34,928 bases of DNA. Source: Steroidobacteraceae bacterium (GTDB taxonomy: Bacteria; Pseudomonadota; Gammaproteobacteria; Steroidobacterales; Steroidobacteraceae). Shown here piece by piece: positions 32,071-34,928 of this stretch. A model generated the notes under the pieces. The model was not told the origin of the DNA, ran no database searches, and saw nothing but the letters and a program-made list of their open reading frames with translations. Location of the stretch: the NCBI GenBank assembly GCA_019634895.1, contig JAHCAM010000026.1, positions 1-34,928 on the forward strand, written 5' to 3'. Position 1 is the first letter of the stretch. The number at the start of each line of letters is the position of its first letter. Made by a program: the position numbers and the translations under genes.

Positions 32071-32099
32071 GGAACTTGTGGACTCGGGCCCCGGTCTGA
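32071..32099 (+). promoter_or_regulatory. Sigma-E/AlgU-type promoter of the MucD/DegQ gene
   Basis: GGAACTT (32071-32077), a 17-bp spacer and TCTGA (32095-32099), matching the envelope-stress consensus GAACTT-N16-17-TCTGA. The start would be near 32106, 19 nt before the ATG, leaving room for the GAGG at 32111-32114. Upstream, 31850-32070 is AT-richer than the rest of the window and shows no gene. Confidence 0.65.
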
Positions 32100-32124
32100 C
32101 GGTCGCACACGAGGTGGTACCCGC

Positions 32125-33465
32125 ATGAGCCGATTCCTGTCCGCGCTGCTGGCTGCAGCGACGCTCTCCCTGCCGATGGCGGCGATCGCCCAGAAGGATT
32201 CCGCGCAGCCTTCGTTCGCGCCGGTCATCAAGCGCGTGTCGCCGGCGGTCGTCAACATCGCCGTGCGCGGCACGGTGGCCGCGCCGCGCAACCCGTTCTT
32301 CGACGACCCGGGTTTCCGCCGTTTCTTCGGCGTGCCGCCCGACGTGGCGCCTCGCGAGCGCGAGTTCAGGAGCGCCGGCTCCGGCGTGGTGGTGGACGCC
32401 AAGGGCGGCTTCATCGTCACCAACGCGCACGTGGTCAAGAACGCCAGCGAGATCACCGTCACCCTGGTCAACGAGACCGAACTGAAGGCCGAGGTCGTGG
32501 GCGCTGACGAGCGCTCGGACGTCGCCGTGCTGCGGATCAAGGACGGCACGCTGCCGGCGGAAATCCGCCTCGCGGACTCGTCGAAGATCGAGGTCGGCGA
32601 CTTCGTCATCGCCATCGGCAACCCGTTCGGGCTGCAGCACACGGTGACCTCCGGCATCGTCAGCGCGCTCGGACGCAGCGGCATCAACCGCAACAATTTC
32701 GAGGACTTCATCCAGACCGACGCGGCAATCAACCCCGGCAATTCGGGCGGCGCACTGGTGTCGCTGGACGGCGAACTGGTCGGCATCAACACCGCGATCC
32801 TGTCCGGCTCCGGCGGCAACATCGGCATCGGCTTCGCGATCCCCTCGAACATGGTCCGCTCGATCATGGAGCAGCTGATCCAGTTCGGCGAGGTCAACCG
32901 CGGCCAGCTCGGCGTCTCGGTCCTCGACCTGACGCCGGATTTCCGCCGCAGCCTGGGCCTCGCGGACAACGTGCAGGGTGCGCTGGTGTCGCAGGTCGCC
33001 GAGGGCTCGGCCGCGGCGCGCGCCGGCATCGAGACCGGCGACGTGATCACGAGCGTGCGCGGCCAGCCGATCAAGGGCGCGAGCGAGCTGCGCAACAGCA
33101 TCGGCATGATGAAGGTCGGCGATTCCGCGGCCATCTCGCTGCTGCGCGAGGGCAAGCCGAAGACCGTCACGGCGGTGCTGCGCGAGCCGGCGCAGCTCGC
33201 GGACGCCTCGGCGATCCACCCGGCGCTGGCCGGCGCCGAACTGGTCGAGGCCCCGGACGACGGCGGCGGCGGCGTTCGGGTCCGCGGCGTCGCCCCGGGC
33301 AGCCCGGCGGCACAGGCCGGGCTGCTGCCGGACGACCGCATCATCGCGGTCAACCGCGCCCGTATCGGCAGCCTCGCGCAGCTGCGCGAGGCGGCCAAGG
33401 GCCAGGGCTCGATCCTGGTGCAGCTGCGCCGCGGCAACCAGGTCCTGCTGCTGCCGCTGCGCTGA
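32125..33465 (+). CDS. Periplasmic serine protease of the DegP/DegQ/MucD family
   Basis: 446-residue HtrA-type protease-chaperone for misfolded envelope proteins. Signal peptide at 1-22 (MSRFLSALLAAATLSLPMAAIA). Catalytic triad H102 (TNAHVV), D132 (RSDVAVLRI) and S207 (INPGNSGGAL). Two PDZ domains follow, from about residues 255-345 (GQLGVSVLDLTPDF onward) and 365-446 (GVRVRGVAPGSPAAQAGLLPDD). Length and two PDZ domains match MucD/DegQ. GAGG 10 nt before the ATG. It stands alone here rather than in the rpoE-mucABC operon, but its promoter is of the same regulon type. Confidence 0.94.
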   Translation: MSRFLSALLAAATLSLPMAAIAQKDSAQPSFAPVIKRVSPAVVNIAVRGTVAAPRNPFFDDPGFRRFFGVPPDVAPREREFRSAGSGVVVDAKGGFIVTNAHVVKNASEITVTLVNETELKAEVVGADERSDVAVLRIKDGTLPAEIRLADSSKIEVGDFVIAIGNPFGLQHTVTSGIVSALGRSGINRNNFEDFIQTDAAINPGNSGGALVSLDGELVGINTAILSGSGGNIGIGFAIPSNMVRSIMEQLIQFGEVNRGQLGVSVLDLTPDFRRSLGLADNVQGALVSQVAEGSAAARAGIETGDVITSVRGQPIKGASELRNSIGMMKVGDSAAISLLREGKPKTVTAVLREPAQLADASAIHPALAGAELVEAPDDGGGGVRVRGVAPGSPAAQAGLLPDDRIIAVNRARIGSLAQLREAAKGQGSILVQLRRGNQVLLLPLR

Positions 33466-33488
33466 ACCGGGACCGTCACGACGGACCG

Positions 33489-33494
33489 TATAAT
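33489..33494 (+). promoter_or_regulatory. Perfect -10 box abutting the NDUFA9-like gene
   Basis: TATAAT with 6 nt to the ATG at 33501. Transcription would begin at the A of the start codon. No Shine-Dalgarno sequence; the -35 region is weak. Confidence 0.5.
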
Positions 33495-33500
33495 CGCGCC

Positions 33501-34409
33501 ATGGCAGCGCGATCGGTCTGCGTCCTCGGCGGCTCCGGCTTCGTCGGCACGCACCTCGCGGCTGCGCTCGCCCGCGAGGGCTGGCAGGTCACGGTGCCGA
33601 CCCGCAATCCCGCAGCGGCCGGCCACATCGCGATGATCCCCTCGCTCACGCTGGTGGCGGCGGACGTCCACGATCCCGGACAGCTCGGCCCGCTCTGCGC
33701 AGGCCGGACCGCGGTGGTGAACCTGGTCGGCATCCTCAACGAACGCGGCCGCGACGGCCGCGGCTTCCGGCGCGCGCACACCGAGCTCGCCCGCAAGCTG
33801 GTCGACGCCTGCCGCAGCCAGCGCGTGGACCGCCTGATCCAGGTCAGCGCGCTCGGGGCCGACGCCGAGCGTGGTCCCAGCCACTACCTGAGGAGCAAGG
33901 GCCGCGCCGAGCGCCTGATCCGCGAGGAATCGGGTCCCGACCTGCGCTGGACCATCTTCCAGCCCTCGGTGATCTTCGGCCCGGGCGACGACTTCGTGAA
34001 CCGTTTCGCGGGCCTGCTGCGCGCGCTGCCGGTGCTGCCGCTCGCGCGGCCGCGCGCGCGGTTCGCGCCGGTCTGGGTCGGGGACGTGGTCACGGCCATC
34101 ATGCGCGCGCTCGCGGACGACGCGACCGCGGGGGAGACCTACGAGCTCTGCGGGCCCGAGGTGCTCACCCTGCGCGACATCGTCGCGATGGTGCGCGGCC
34201 GGCTGCGCCTGCGCCGCGCCATCGTCGGCATCCCGGACTTCGCCGCCCGCCTGCAGGCGGCGGTCTTCGACTTCGTGCCCGGCAAGCCGTTCTCGACCGA
34301 CAACTACCGCTCCCTCACCGTGGACAGCGTCTGCCGCAGCAACGGTTTCGCGCGGCTCGGCATCCGCCCGCAGCCGCTGTCGGCGCTGCTGCCGAAATAC
34401 CTGTCCTGA
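33501..34409 (+). CDS. NDUFA9-like atypical SDR, NAD(P)-binding protein
   Basis: 302-residue Rossmann-fold protein of the complex I NDUFA9 / atypical short-chain dehydrogenase type. The cofactor motif GGSGFVGTHLAAAL lies at the N-terminus (residues 10-23), then DVHDPGQL, VNLVGIL, HYLRSKGRAERLIRE in place of the YxxxK region, and FQPSVIFGPGDDFVNRFAGLLR. The bacterial members are usually annotated as NAD-dependent epimerase or complex I assembly-like proteins; substrate unknown. It ends 3 bp from the convergent aminopeptidase gene. Confidence 0.88.
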   Translation: MAARSVCVLGGSGFVGTHLAAALAREGWQVTVPTRNPAAAGHIAMIPSLTLVAADVHDPGQLGPLCAGRTAVVNLVGILNERGRDGRGFRRAHTELARKLVDACRSQRVDRLIQVSALGADAERGPSHYLRSKGRAERLIREESGPDLRWTIFQPSVIFGPGDDFVNRFAGLLRALPVLPLARPRARFAPVWVGDVVTAIMRALADDATAGETYELCGPEVLTLRDIVAMVRGRLRLRRAIVGIPDFAARLQAAVFDFVPGKPFSTDNYRSLTVDSVCRSNGFARLGIRPQPLSALLPKYLS

Positions 34410-34412
34410 GCT

Positions 34413-34928
34413 TCAGCGCCGCGGGCACAGGCGCGCGCGCGCCGCGGCATCGTCGGCGACCCGGCGCATTTCCGCATAGAACGCCGGCAGGTCGCCGTCC
34501 AGGCGCGCGAGCTCCTCGCGGATGGCGGGCACGCAGCGGTGATAGGCCGCGACCGCGACCAGGCGCGCGTTGTTGAACGTGCCCGCGGGCACTGCCCCCG
34601 CCTCGGCGAGCGCAGCGCGCAGGCGCTCGAACTCCGCAGCCTTCTCCGCGCGCATGCGCTCGGGCGGCGCACCTTGCGCATAGAGCGCGGCGAGCCGGCG
34701 CCGGCTCTCGGCCATCAGCGCCGCCAGGCGCTGCTCGCGGGCGCGTCGCTCCAGGAAGCGGCCCACCTCGTCGTCCCGGCCGGCGGCGGACAGGAAGCGC
34801 TTCACCCCCTCCTGCTCGACCACGCTGGCGAAGGCCTCGCTGAAGTCGCTGTCGCCCGGCGCGTAGACCGCCTGGTGCGCGAGCTCGTGGAAGATGAGTG
34901 CGGCGAGCTCGGCGTCGCCGCGCCCGAG
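34413..34928 (-). CDS. Putative zinc aminopeptidase (5' part outside window)
   Basis: C-terminal 171 residues of a larger protein; the frame is open to the right edge. It contains the zinc motif HELAHQ within ELAALIFHELAHQAVYAPGDSDFSEAFASVVEQEGVKRFL, the signature of the Aminopep (DUF2265-like) family of predicted membrane-linked metallopeptidases, followed by an Arg-rich helical region and NNARLVAVAAYHRCVPAIREELARLDGDLPAFYAEM. Function is inferred only from the motif. Confidence 0.85.
   Translation of the reverse strand, partial: LGRGDAELAALIFHELAHQAVYAPGDSDFSEAFASVVEQEGVKRFLSAAGRDDEVGRFLERRAREQRLAALMAESRRRLAALYAQGAPPERMRAEKAAEFERLRAALAEAGAVPAGTFNNARLVAVAAYHRCVPAIREELARLDGDLPAFYAEMRRVADDAAARARLCPRR

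Overview
The window is a very GC-rich, densely coded chromosomal segment with no tRNA, rRNA, CRISPR array, transposase or phage gene that I can see. Gene content and order point to a gammaproteobacterium outside the classic model genera. The left 21 kb follows the order known from Pseudomonas aeruginosa around its pil-chp locus: pilG-H-I-J-chpA, gshB, a tonB3-like gene, yqgE, ruvX, pyrB, then pilU/pilT, yggS, yggT, yggU and a DUF4426 gene. Several members differ: pilK is missing, pyrR is missing, a pyrK-like flavoprotein follows pyrB, and proC is replaced by a pair of isoquinoline-1-oxidoreductase-type molybdenum hydroxylase genes.

Layout. 1-6922 (minus): the twitching-motility chemosensory operon pilG, pilH, pilI, pilJ and chpA, with chpA running off the left edge. 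7154-12222 (plus): gshB, tonB-like, yqgE, ruvX, pyrB and pyrK-like. 12471-15773 (minus): three overlapping PilT-family retraction ATPases. 15873-16580 (plus): yggS. 16588-19199 (minus): iorB and iorA. 19272-21198 (plus): yggT, yggU, a DUF4426 lipoprotein and an HU-type protein. 21264-25725 (minus): alpha/beta hydrolase, amidohydrolase, FKBP isomerase and htpG. 25804-26162: two small uncertain ORFs. 26273-28609 (minus): ppnN, an L,D-transpeptidase and a lipoprotein. 28772-31649 (minus): the split B12-dependent ribonucleotide reductase nrdJa/nrdJb. 32125-34409 (plus): a MucD/DegQ protease and an NDUFA9-like reductase. 34413-34928 (minus): a partial zinc aminopeptidase.

Functional links: pilGHIJ-chpA signals to the type IV pilus motors, and the PilT-family ATPases 6 kb away drive retraction; the TonB3-like protein between them is also tied to twitching in Pseudomonas. 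Stress and redox genes carry recognisable control sites: a sigma-32-type promoter before htpG, a sigma-E/AlgU-type promoter before mucD, and a sigma-70 promoter with an NrdR-like box before nrdJa.

The most unusual content is non-coding. Seven intergenic palindromic elements occur in 17.5 kb. Six share a loop core containing CGCTC-type repeats, but each has unrelated, perfectly or nearly perfectly complementary arms. Two distant copies share an identical 30-nt core inside entirely different arms. A second pattern is a group of genes whose -10 box lies only 6-10 nt before the start codon with no Shine-Dalgarno sequence, suggesting leaderless or near-leaderless mRNAs.
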